The notes under the pieces were generated by a model. It saw only the letters and a list, made by a program, of their open reading frames with translations. It made no database searches and had not been told where the DNA came from. DNA of 12,682 nt from CAJJDF01 sp965655625 (GTDB lineage: Bacteria > Bacteroidota > Bacteroidia > Flavobacteriales_D > CAJJDF01). The translations under genes were made by a program, and so were the position numbers. The stretch is taken from positions 1 through 12,682 of the forward strand of contig CBFHHA010000052.1 of NCBI GenBank assembly GCA_965655625.1, read 5' to 3'. Shown here in pieces: positions 1 to 6,971 of this stretch (the first letter of the stretch is position 1; the number at the start of each line of letters is the position of its first letter).

Positions 1-1124
1 TTTGGTCTAGCAGATGGTCTTGAATTTCTTTTTGGTACAGTTCTAGAAGGCGTAATTCTAGATTGACCCGGAACCGTCACTGATCTTCCCGAATTAAGAG
101 TTGTAGGTTTTGCTGTTCTTGGCAAAGAAGGATTTGTTCTGGGCTTAGAGTTAGTTGCATTCAAAGGACTAGGTTGTCCTTGTCTAACATTTCCCCTTGT
201 TCTTGTGGTTGTTCTAGAAGCGTTATCCATTCTAATGGGGTTAGTTTTTACCTCACTCCTATTACTTTCTATACTCCTCTTTTGTCTAGGCGTATTTGTT
301 GCTCTCCTGGAGAAACCTTGTGTTTGAGAACCTGTATAGGCAGTTGCATTTTTCTCTATACTTTTTCCTGAAGAATTATAAACTCTCGCACCTGATCTTC
401 GATCTCCATAAACAGATGACACCCTTGTTCCTGATCCTCTACTACCTCTGTGACCATATGAAACTCCTCTAGAATTTGATTCGAAACCGCCTCCATTAGC
501 TGCCAAGACTCCATGAGTAAAACCTTGGTTGTATGCCCAGCCGTTATTTCCCCAGCCATTGTAACCCCAGCCATTGTAACCCCATCCGTTATTCCAATAT
601 GGATTATAATGATTCCATCCTCCCAAAGCGTAAGGATTTCCCCATCGGTTAAATCTGTGTGGGTTCCCCCAACCTACGTTGTACCCTGCACCCCATCCAT
701 TCCAAGAGTTCCATCCCACATTCCATCCAGGAGCTCCCCATGAATTCCAACCTGGGTTTCCCCAAGAATTCCAACCATTGTTCCAATAAGGATCGTTCCA
801 TCCATTATTCACATTATTAAATCTATTGAATCTATCAGAATAGTGGTAATTCCCACCGTAATAGTTGTTCGTAATATATGTATTGCCTGAACTCGAATCC
901 GATGTCGAACTATAAGAAGGGTCATAATATTCATCTTGCTCTATCCAAGTGCCAGGATCCTCTCCTTTTACATACTCAGTAGAACTAGCTTGAGACGATG
1001 ACGATTTCATAATCTGCCTAGTATTATCAGAATAAACATCATCAAAATCATCAAATCCTTCTTGAGCAAAAGAATGAGTAGTTAACAATGCGAGGGCCGA
1101 GAGTAAGAGATAGTTGAATTTCAT
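1..1124 (-). CDS. Secreted W/N/G/Y-rich low-complexity protein, C-terminus off window
   Basis: The frame is open from an ATG at 1122-1124 to the window edge, giving 374 complete codons and no stop, so the gene continues to the left. It starts with a clear signal peptide (residues 1-20: basic start, Leu/Ala-rich core, cleavage probably after SFA before QE). An acidic, Ser-rich segment follows (about 21-80). Residues 103-205 are dominated by Trp, Asn, Gly and Tyr in short units such as GWNSWGNP and NGWGY. From about 215 onward the chain becomes basic and rich in Arg, Ser, Thr, Pro and Asn (units like PSRTVPKR). It is therefore exported, probably to the periplasm or cell surface, and largely disordered or repetitive. 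I recognise no catalytic domain and assign no function. An envelope or structural role is only inference. It is divergent from proS. Confidence 0.85.
   Translation of the reverse strand, partial: MKFNYLLLSALALLTTHSFAQEGFDDFDDVYSDNTRQIMKSSSSQASSTEYVKGEDPGTWIEQDEYYDPSYSSTSDSSSGNTYITNNYYGGNYHYSDRFNRFNNVNNGWNDPYWNNGWNSWGNPGWNSWGAPGWNVGWNSWNGWGAGYNVGWGNPHRFNRWGNPYALGGWNHYNPYWNNGWGYNGWGYNGWGNNGWAYNQGFTHGVLAANGGGFESNSRGVSYGHRGSRGSGTRVSSVYGDRRSGARVYNSSGKSIEKNATAYTGSQTQGFSRRATNTPRQKRSIESNRSEVKTNPIRMDNASRTTTRTRGNVRQGQPSPLNATNSKPRTNPSLPRTAKPTTLNSGRSVTVPGQSRITPSRTVPKRNSRPSARP
536..595. repeat. Four 15-bp tandem units inside the W/N/G/Y-rich gene
   Basis: Four consecutive 15-base units start at 536, 551, 566 and 581. 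The second and third are identical (CCCAGCCATTGTAAC), and the outer two differ at a few positions. The unit is a multiple of three, and on the minus strand it encodes the five-residue repeat seen as NGWGY/NGWGN around residues 178-197. This is in-frame repeat expansion within a coding region, not an intergenic element. Confidence 0.85.
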
Positions 1125-1171
1125 AGTCACTTAGTTTTGTATGATGTATACCTTTCTTTGTAATTCGCCTC

Positions 1172-1198
1172 TAAATTACGATAATTTATCTAAATTTG
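1172..1198 (+). promoter_or_regulatory. Probable proS promoter with palindrome next to the -7 box
   Basis: TAAATTTG at 1191-1198 matches the Bacteroidota -7 consensus TAnnTTTG. No good TTG -33 lies at the usual distance, so the promoter is only half supported. A perfect 7-base inverted repeat, TAAATTA-CGA-TAATTTA, lies at 1172-1188 in the spacer just upstream of the -7 box, a place where an operator could sit. Transcription would begin near 1205, upstream of the chosen proS start at 1250. Confidence 0.5.
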
Positions 1199-1249
1199 GA
1201 AGCGTTATTTTATGTCCAAAAGGACAAATACTGTGCCACAATAATTAAT

Positions 1250-2827
1250 ATGAGCAAGAAATTAACTACAAGAAGTAAAAACTATTCTGAATGGTANNNN
1301 NNNNNNNNNNNNNNNNNNNNNNNNNNNNNNNNNNNNNNNNNNNNNNNNNNNNNNNNNNNNNNNNNNNNNNNNNNNNNNNNNNNNNNNNNNNNNNNTAACG
1401 AACTCGTTGTAAAAGCTGATTTAGCAGAAAACTCAGGTGTGCGAGGATGTATGGTTATCAAACCATACGGCTATGCTATATGGGAAAAAATGAAAGATGA
1501 ATTGGACAGACAGTTCAAAGAGACGGGACACCAAAATGCCTATTTTCCAATATTCGTTCCCAAACACATGTTTGAAGCTGAAGAAAAAAATGCGGAGGGA
1601 TTTGCTAAAGAAGCAGCTATTGTTACTCACTATCGATTAAAAAACGATCCTGAAAAACCAGGAAAGCTGATGGTCGACCCAAATGCAAAACTCGAAGAAG
1701 AGCTAATTGTTAGACCGACTTCGGAAGCCATTATTTGGAGTACCTACAAAAAATGGATTCAATCATATAGAGACTTGCCAATAATGATTAACCAATGGGC
1801 TAACGTGGTAAGATGGGAAATGAGAACAAGACTTTTCTTAAGAACGGCTGAGTTTTTATGGCAAGAAGGACATACGGCTCACGCAACCAAACAAGAAGCG
1901 ATTTCAGAAACTGAACAGATGCTTCATGTTTATGCGAAATTTGCCGAAGAACACATGGCTGTGCCAGTATTGCGGGGAAGAAAAACAGACAGCGAACGAT
2001 TTGCCGGGGCTGAGGACACTTTATGTATAGAGGCCTTAATGCAGGACGGAAAAGCTTTACAGGCTGGCACATCGCATTTTTTAGGTCAGAATTTTGCTGA
2101 CGCATTTGATGTTAAATTTGTAAACAAAGAAGGAAAGCAAGAATTGGTTTGGGGAACTTCTTGGGGTGTTTCCACCCGATTAATGGGAGCTTTAATTATG
2201 GCGCATTCGGATGATGCAGGATTGGTTTTACCTCCAAAGTTAGCCCCAATTCAAGTAGTTATTGTTCCAATTTACAGAAATGAAGAGTCATTGAACTTAG
2301 TTATGGAATCGGCAAATAAAATAGCTGCTGAACTAAAGGCAAAAGGAATTTCGGTTAAATTAGACGATGACGACAATCGCAAGCCTGGTTGGAAATTTGC
2401 TGAATATGAACTAAAAGGAGTGCCCTTAAGAATAGCTATTGGACCGCGGGATGTAGAACGCAATGTTGTTGAATTAGCTCGAAGAGATACTCAAACCAAA
2501 ACGAGTGTATCACAAGAAGGATTAGAAGAACATATTTCTTTATTACTTGATGAAATCCAAGAAAACATCTACACAAAAGCACTTACCTACCGTGACGAAC
2601 ACATCACCAAGGTTGATTCCTACGCAGAGTTTAAACAAGTGCTTGAAGAAAAAGGAGGGTTTATTTCTGCCCATTGGGACGGAACTGAAGAAACGGAGCA
2701 AAAAATAAAAGAAGAAACCAAAGCCACGATTCGATGTATTCTATTAAACAATGAGCAAGAAGAAGGTTCCTGTATGATTAGTGGAAACCCATCCAAAGAA
2801 AGAGTTATATTTGCCAAAGCATATTAA
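1250..2827 (+). CDS. proS: Proline--tRNA ligase (class II, archaeal/eukaryal-like short form)
   Basis: Cytoplasmic enzyme that activates proline with ATP and charges tRNA-Pro. Numbering without the N run, the class II core is clear: RPTSEAIIW (about 122-130) leading into the motif 1 region, the motif 2 stretch RTRLFLRTAEFLWQEGH (159-175), and motif 3 around GTSWGVSTRLMGA (269-281). The anticodon-binding domain begins near PIQVVIVPIY (300-309). The typical C-terminal domain ends in PSKERVIFAKAY. Only two cysteines (463, 475) are seen where four zinc ligands occur in some relatives. The ATG at 1250 is chosen because it gives the family N-terminus MSKKLTTR. The in-frame TTG at 1196 lies inside the promoter -7 box. 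A run of 99 N interrupts codon 16. Removing it yields WYNELVV and 492 residues, the family's usual size. The long bacterial-type editing insertion is absent, as expected for this form. Confidence 0.97.
   Translation: MSKKLTTRSKNYSEWXXXXXXXXXXXXXXXXXXXXXXXXXXXXXXXXXXNELVVKADLAENSGVRGCMVIKPYGYAIWEKMKDELDRQFKETGHQNAYFPIFVPKHMFEAEEKNAEGFAKEAAIVTHYRLKNDPEKPGKLMVDPNAKLEEELIVRPTSEAIIWSTYKKWIQSYRDLPIMINQWANVVRWEMRTRLFLRTAEFLWQEGHTAHATKQEAISETEQMLHVYAKFAEEHMAVPVLRGRKTDSERFAGAEDTLCIEALMQDGKALQAGTSHFLGQNFADAFDVKFVNKEGKQELVWGTSWGVSTRLMGALIMAHSDDAGLVLPPKLAPIQVVIVPIYRNEESLNLVMESANKIAAELKAKGISVKLDDDDNRKPGWKFAEYELKGVPLRIAIGPRDVERNVVELARRDTQTKTSVSQEGLEEHISLLLDEIQENIYTKALTYRDEHITKVDSYAEFKQVLEEKGGFISAHWDGTEETEQKIKEETKATIRCILLNNEQEEGSCMISGNPSKERVIFAKAY
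1297..1395. other. Assembly gap of 99 N, probably zero true length
   Basis: The bases are undetermined. The left flank ends in TGG TA and the right flank begins T AAC GAA CTC. Joined directly they read TGG TAT AAC GAA CTC, that is Trp-Tyr-Asn-Glu-Leu, which is how this ProS family normally reads. The N run is therefore most likely a placeholder between two abutting contigs. Confidence 0.9.
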
Positions 2828-2836
2828 TAAACCATC

Positions 2837-3523
2837 ATGGCAAATACGGAACTTGACCAAATAGCGCAGACATTGTGTACAAAATCTACACTGAAACAAG
2901 ATATTTTTAACAATACAGTTGAGCAATTTCAAGAAATGAAAAAAGTTGCATCTACCGTGGTTGAAAATATCAAAGCGAAAGTATGCGCAAAAGACGACCG
3001 AATAATTATTGACTACACTGAAAAAAGTAAATTTGAGTTTCACATAACACTAGCGGGTGACATTTTGGTTTTTAATTTGCATTCAAACGTTTTCAAATTC
3101 GATGAAAACCATTCTATTTGGAAAACAAATTATTTGAAAGAAGACGAAAATCGAGGCTATACTGGGATCATAAATATTTATAATTTTTTAGCTGATTCAT
3201 TCCGCTTCAATAGAATAAATGATTCAGGTTATTTGGTAGGGCGTGTATTTATCAACTCAGAAAACCACTTTATTACGGAAGGTAAAAGAAAAATGAGTTT
3301 CTTGTACACTGAATTTGACAAATTAATTTTTGACCAACAACACATGGAAGACATTGTTGAAAACATCATGATTCATGTGTTAGATTTTGATCTTTACGCA
3401 CCTCTTTACGAGAGTGTTAGCGAAGTTTCTGTGCATGAAGTAAAAACTACGGGTGACTCTATTCAGCTAAAAACTGGAAAAAGGATGGGATTTCAGTTTG
3501 GTACCGATTCGAAAATAATCTAA
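2837..3523 (+). CDS. Conserved-looking cytoplasmic protein of unknown function
   Basis: This is a 228-residue protein without signal peptide or membrane segment. It starts 9 bases after the proS stop, so it is almost certainly co-transcribed with proS. The N-terminal third (about 1-50) is helical in character. The centre (about 52-140) alternates hydrophobic and polar residues in short stretches suggesting beta strands. A second helical segment surrounds 155-185, and the C-terminus is basic. Sequence such as FNLHSNVFKFDENHSIWKTNYL and GYLVGRVFINSENHFITEGK looks like a folded domain rather than low-complexity filler. I do not recognise the family. Position next to proS suggests, but does not show, a housekeeping role. 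The gene is real on length, codon continuity and spacing. Confidence 0.9.
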   Translation: MANTELDQIAQTLCTKSTLKQDIFNNTVEQFQEMKKVASTVVENIKAKVCAKDDRIIIDYTEKSKFEFHITLAGDILVFNLHSNVFKFDENHSIWKTNYLKEDENRGYTGIINIYNFLADSFRFNRINDSGYLVGRVFINSENHFITEGKRKMSFLYTEFDKLIFDQQHMEDIVENIMIHVLDFDLYAPLYESVSEVSVHEVKTTGDSIQLKTGKRMGFQFGTDSKII

Positions 3524-3544
3524 AAAAAAGAAGGTTTTTTTTTT
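3522..3544 (+). terminator. Weak A/T hairpin after the unknown gene
   Basis: Eight A, the loop GAAGG and ten T follow the stop codon and overlap it. The stem is purely A-T, so it would be a weak terminator. The final T run also supplies the -33 element of the next promoter. It may be nothing more than an AT-rich promoter upstream region. Confidence 0.3.
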
Positions 3545-3570
3545 GAATTAAAAAAATTGTTCTAAATTTG
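3542..3570 (+). promoter_or_regulatory. Bacteroidota-type promoter for tRNA-Glu and rpsT
   Basis: TTTG at 3542-3545 and TAAATTTG at 3563-3570 are separated by 17 bases. Both elements match the TTG / TAnnTTTG consensus of the Bacteroidota housekeeping sigma factor. The predicted start near 3577 leaves a leader of about 26 bases before the mature tRNA. No comparable promoter is seen between the tRNA and rpsT, so both are probably read from here. Confidence 0.8.
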
Positions 3571-3602
3571 CATTCCCAAAACAACAAATGGGAGTAAATA
3601 AT

Positions 3603-3674
3603 GGCCCGTTCGTCTATCGGCTAGGACTCAGGATTTTCATTCCTGCAAGAGGGGTTCGATTCCCCTACGGGCTA
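3603..3674 (+). tRNA. tRNA-Glu (anticodon UUC)
   Basis: The cloverleaf was folded by eye. The acceptor GGCCCGT (3603-3609) pairs with ACGGGCT (3667-3673), with a G-U first pair, and the discriminator A is at 3674. The D arm is GTCT...AGGAC. The anticodon stem is CAGGA/TCCTG with loop TTTTCAT, anticodon TTC at 3636-3638. The T arm is AGGGG-TTCGATT-CCCCT. The 3' CCA is not encoded (CTA follows), so it must be added after transcription. It decodes GAA and GAG and sits 34 bases upstream of rpsT. Confidence 0.97.
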
Positions 3675-3708
3675 CTACAGTAAAATACTAAAAATAAATT
3701 AACACATT

Positions 3709-3960
3709 ATGGCTAACCACAAGTCAACAAAGAAAAGAATTAGATCGACAGAAGTGAGAAGACTTAGAAATAAGTATTACCACAAGTCTGCCAGAACTGC
3801 TATCAAGAAATTGAGAGGAATGGAAGACAAAAAAGAAGCTACCACTTTCTTACCTGTTGTGACAAGCATTCTTGACAAATTGGTGAAGAGAAACATTATC
3901 CATAAAAACAAAGCAGCTAACTTAAAATCTAGCCTTACTTTGAAAGTGAATAAATTGTAA
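3709..3960 (+). CDS. rpsT: 30S ribosomal protein S20
   Basis: This is an 83-residue, strongly basic, helical protein with the S20 signature MANHKSTKKRIR at the start, and the normal length for the family. S20 binds 16S rRNA in the body of the small subunit during early assembly. The gene stands alone behind tRNA-Glu with no promoter motif in the 34-base spacer, and it ends in a strong terminator. The two genes therefore look like one short transcription unit. The ATG at 3709 gives the conserved N-terminus. Confidence 0.98.
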   Translation: MANHKSTKKRIRSTEVRRLRNKYYHKSARTAIKKLRGMEDKKEATTFLPVVTSILDKLVKRNIIHKNKAANLKSSLTLKVNKL

Positions 3961-3980
3961 TTTGTTTAATCAAAAATTAA

Positions 3981-4014
3981 AAACCATTCGTCTAAAGACG
4001 GATGGTTTTTTTTT
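3981..4014 (+). terminator. Rho-independent terminator of the tRNA-Glu/rpsT unit
   Basis: AAACCATTCGTC (3981-3992) pairs with GACGGATGGTTT (3997-4008) over 12 base pairs with one T-G pair. The loop is TAAA, and an uninterrupted T run follows to 4014. It lies 20 bases after the rpsT stop and isolates this unit from pheT. Confidence 0.9.
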
Positions 4015-4086
4015 GCTTTAAACTCTCCTAAATTATCGAATCTCTCTTATCTTTATATCCTATAAAAACTAAGACTTTTATCTTCC

Positions 4087-6528
4087 ATGAAAATATCATA
4101 CAACTGGCTAAACGACTATTTAAACCTAACGACTTCACCTGAGCAAACCTCAGAGATATTAACGGATATTGGACTTGAAGTAGAAAAAACAGAAATTGTA
4201 GAGTCTGTAAAAGGTGGATTGAAAGGCTTGGTTATAGGAGAAGTATTGGAGGCAGAAAAACATCCAGACGCAGATAAGCTAAAAAAAACAAAAGTAACAA
4301 TTGGAACCGAAACGTTGAATATTGTGTGTGGAGCACCTAATGTTGCAAAAGGACAAAAAGTGGTTGTGGCGACAGTAGGAACTGTTTTATACACCGAAAG
4401 TGGTGAATCTTTTAAAATAAAAAAATCTAAAATAAGGGGAGAAGAATCTGTTGGGATGATCTGTGCCGAAGATGAAATCGGACTTGGAAAAAGTCATGAT
4501 GGCATAATGGTACTAGAACCAAATGCTGAAATAGGAATATCTGCCGCAGACTATTTTGACTTGAAAAACGACATTGTATTTGATATTGGACTTACTCCAA
4601 ACAGAGCTGATGCAATGAGCCATTATGGTGTAGCAAGAGATTTGATGGTTGCTCTCAAACACAAGAATATTTTACCAAAAGGAGCAGAATGTTGTTCTCC
4701 CTCTGTGAGAGAATGGAAAATTGACAATACAGATTTGACAATTTCTATCGATATAGAAAATGCTAAAGCTTGCCCAAGATATGCGGGAGTGACTCTCTCT
4801 GGATTAACAGTAGGTGATTCGCCTGATTGGCTCAAAAAAAGGCTCGAATCCATAGGCTTAGCTTCTATCAATAACATTGTAGATGCAACCAATTTTGTTT
4901 TACACGAACTTGGACAACCGTTACACGCATTTGATGCTGACAAAATAAAGGGTGGAAAAATCATTGTGAAAAACGCGAAGAATAAGCAAAAATTTATCAC
5001 TCTGGACGAAGCAGAAAGAGAATTAAGCAACGAAGACTTAATGATTTGTAATGAGGAAAAACCAATGTGTATCGCAGGCGTATTTGGTGGTCTCGAGTCG
5101 GGTGTAAGCTCAACTACTACTTCTATATTTTTAGAAAGCGCCTATTTTAATCCTGTTTCTGTAAGAAAAACAGCTAAACGACAGGCATTAAATACTGATG
5201 CATCTTTTAGGTTTGAAAGAGGAATAGACCCCGAAACCGTGGTTTACGCGCTGAAAAGAGCTGCTTTGTTAATTAAAGACATTGCAGGAGGGTATATTTC
5301 TTCTGAGATTCAAGAGTTTTATCCTACTAAGATTAGTAACCAGCAAGTGTCGTTCAATTACGACAACTGCAATCGATTAATTGGAACTGAAATTCCTGCC
5401 AGCACGATTGATTCTATACTTGAAGATTTACAGATAAAGATTATTTCCAAAAAAGAAAAAAATCTAGAATTAGAAGTGCCCGCTTTTAGAAATGATGTAT
5501 TGAGAGAGGCTGATATTACAGAAGAAGTTTTAAGAATTTATGGATTCAATAACATTCCCGTCCCAGAAAAATTAAACACTTCTATCACTTATAGAGAAAA
5601 AACTGATTCGCGTGCCTTAATTAATCTGGTATCAGAAAGACTAAGCGACAACGGTTTTGCAGAAATTATGTCCAATTCCCTTTCAAAATCAAATTACCTG
5701 AAAGAGTTTGAATCGAAAAAAATAAATTCTTCGTATGCCGTTACCATGCTTAACCCCTTGAGTAGCGAACTCGATACGATGAGGCAATCTCTTCTTTTTA
5801 ACGGAATGGAGGCTATTATCTACAACAGTAATAGAAAAAACGCTGACTTAAAGCTTTACGAATTTGGAAAAACATATTTCAAATTTGAATCAGGGTACCA
5901 AGAAAATCAGGTATTAAGCTTATTTGTTACCGGCCAGGAAAATTCCGAAAACTGGGATAAGGAAGAAAAAAACGTAGATTTCTTTTCTATCAAAAAAGAA
6001 GTAACAAATACTCTGAATCGATTGGGAATCATGAAAAACTTCCATACAAATGTGACAAAACACGACTTGTTGGTAGAAGGATTATCTATTTCGATCAACA
6101 AGAAAGTAGTGGCTGATTTTGGAAAGGTGAGTAAAAAAGTATTGGCCCATTTCGGAATAAAACAACCCGTTTATTATGCTGAAATTAACTGGGACAATGT
6201 GCTTCAGTTAATAATAATGAGCAAGACGAAATACAAAGAATTGCCAAAATTTCCTTCCTCAAGAAGAGATTTATCTCTACTGCTTGACAAGGAAATTAAA
6301 TTTGAACAGATTCAAGAAATTGCTTCAAGGGCAGACAAAAAAATCTTAAGAGAGATAGGTTTGTTTGATATCTATGAAGGAAAAAACCTTCCTGAAGGCA
6401 AGAAATCATATGCTGTTAGTTTTGTATTTCAGGACGAAAACAAAACGTTAGTTGATAAGCAAATTGAAAAAATCATGTCTAAAATTCAAGGAGAATTGGA
6501 AGTAAAGTTAGGTGCATCGCTTAGATAA
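4087..6528 (+). CDS. pheT: Phenylalanine--tRNA ligase beta subunit
   Basis: At 813 residues this is the usual size. Together with PheS (not in this window) it forms the alpha2-beta2 enzyme that charges tRNA-Phe in the cytoplasm. Domains in order: an N-terminal tRNA-binding OB fold (about 43-150, including GEVLEAEKHPDADKL and the CGAPNV stretch near 81-86); the B3/B4 core holding the editing site (about 215-405, with NNIVDATNFV and GQPLHAFDADK); the B5 domain (about 410-485); a degenerate class II synthetase-like region (about 490-700); and the C-terminal ferredoxin-like anticodon-binding domain (about 715-812, beginning near KFPSSRRDLS). The gene stands behind the rpsT terminator. TATCTTTA at 4048-4055 is a near match to a -7 box, but I find no -33 partner. 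Its 3' end overlaps a possible small ORF. Confidence 0.98.
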   Translation: MKISYNWLNDYLNLTTSPEQTSEILTDIGLEVEKTEIVESVKGGLKGLVIGEVLEAEKHPDADKLKKTKVTIGTETLNIVCGAPNVAKGQKVVVATVGTVLYTESGESFKIKKSKIRGEESVGMICAEDEIGLGKSHDGIMVLEPNAEIGISAADYFDLKNDIVFDIGLTPNRADAMSHYGVARDLMVALKHKNILPKGAECCSPSVREWKIDNTDLTISIDIENAKACPRYAGVTLSGLTVGDSPDWLKKRLESIGLASINNIVDATNFVLHELGQPLHAFDADKIKGGKIIVKNAKNKQKFITLDEAERELSNEDLMICNEEKPMCIAGVFGGLESGVSSTTTSIFLESAYFNPVSVRKTAKRQALNTDASFRFERGIDPETVVYALKRAALLIKDIAGGYISSEIQEFYPTKISNQQVSFNYDNCNRLIGTEIPASTIDSILEDLQIKIISKKEKNLELEVPAFRNDVLREADITEEVLRIYGFNNIPVPEKLNTSITYREKTDSRALINLVSERLSDNGFAEIMSNSLSKSNYLKEFESKKINSSYAVTMLNPLSSELDTMRQSLLFNGMEAIIYNSNRKNADLKLYEFGKTYFKFESGYQENQVLSLFVTGQENSENWDKEEKNVDFFSIKKEVTNTLNRLGIMKNFHTNVTKHDLLVEGLSISINKKVVADFGKVSKKVLAHFGIKQPVYYAEINWDNVLQLIIMSKTKYKELPKFPSSRRDLSLLLDKEIKFEQIQEIASRADKKILREIGLFDIYEGKNLPEGKKSYAVSFVFQDENKTLVDKQIEKIMSKIQGELEVKLGASLR

Positions 6529-6679
6529 GAGACATGAGAACATAGATTTCGTAAAAAAATACTACTTAGTCGAAACAATCATTTTAAGCCTTTTCATTTT
6601 TATCTGTCTCCCATTGATAACCATGAAGATTAAAACAACTACAAACGAGCTAGAACAATTTAAAAAAATCACGGTTTAG
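6512..6679 (+). CDS. Possible 55-residue single-pass membrane protein overlapping the pheT end
   Basis: A frame opens with GTG at 6512-6514, overlaps the last 17 bases of pheT and ends with TAG at 6677-6679. The product has a charged N-terminus (HRLDKRHENIDFVKK), one strongly hydrophobic segment (about residues 17-38, core YLVETIILSLFIFICLPLI) and a Lys/Thr-rich tail. That layout is that of a small membrane protein, and the stop/start overlap would allow coupling to pheT. Against it, the start is GTG directly after an in-frame TAG, and there is no other good start. It could be a chance ORF or the remnant of a longer gene. I recognise no family. Confidence 0.4.
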   Translation: MHRLDKRHENIDFVKKYYLVETIILSLFIFICLPLITMKIKTTTNELEQFKKITV

Positions 6680-6925
6680 CAACTAACCTGGAGTGCTTTT
6701 GCGTTCAATTCAGTATCTTGATTTATGAAAGGCAATAGTTTTTAATCCGCTGCCTTTCATATACGGAGAGGTCAAAAGAAAAAAGCTTCCATATCAATTC
6801 TCCTTCAATTGAGCAGGGTAATGACCAAGCTATTTAAGAAAGGAGTCCATGAAAAGTCACCTCCCTGCCCCTTTCAGAAAAATCGGATCGACTTCTCTGA
6901 GGAGGGAATGACAATGAAAAATTAG
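6680..6925 (+). ncRNA. Candidate structured non-coding RNA between pheT and the lpxD-like gene
   Basis: No convincing gene lies here on either strand, and the base composition is less AT-rich than other spacers. Inverted repeats are dense. TATGAAAGGCA (6724-6734) pairs with TGCCTTTCATA (6751-6761), 11 pairs with a 16-base loop. GCAGGG (6813-6818) pairs with CCCTGC (6863-6868), enclosing TGAC/GTCA (6822-6825/6856-6859). TTTCAGA pairs with TCTGAGG across about 6881-6902. GGAGAG (6765-6770) can pair with TTCTCC (6798-6803). This suggests a stable RNA. A 6S-like RNA is one hypothesis, but I cannot match a consensus. No clear promoter or T-tailed terminator is visible. The strand is assumed from the neighbours. 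Confidence 0.35.
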
Positions 6926-6933
6926 TAACTTTG
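6926..6933 (+). promoter_or_regulatory. -7 promoter box upstream of the lpxD-like gene
   Basis: TAACTTTG matches TAnnTTTG exactly. The expected start near 6940 would give a leader of about 32 bases to the ATG at 6972. A -33 TTG is not seen at the usual spacing, so the support is partial. Confidence 0.5.
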
Positions 6934-6971
6934 AACTCAATTCAAACAAGTAGGCATTAAATACTCACACA

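Noticed and set aside
1196..1249. N-terminal extension of ProS from a TTG at 1196
   Set aside because: The TTG is part of the TAAATTTG promoter box, upstream of the expected transcription start, and the extra residues do not look like ProS. The ATG at 1250 gives the family N-terminus.
4623..5030. 135-residue minus-strand ORF inside pheT
   Set aside because: It is antisense to well-conserved pheT domain sequence, with no promoter or family resemblance. Similar antisense shadows in proS, rhomboid, mutL and the outer-membrane protein gene were dropped for the same reason.
6724..6767. H-type pseudoknot (loop TCCG 6746-6749 with CGGA 6764-6767)
   Set aside because: Only two bases would have to span an 11-bp stem, which is sterically implausible. 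At best it is an alternative pairing.
6821..6925. 34-residue ORF MTKLFKKG... in the candidate RNA region
   Set aside because: It is very short, with no membrane or signal character, and it overlaps the nested inverted repeats. Chance is the simpler explanation.
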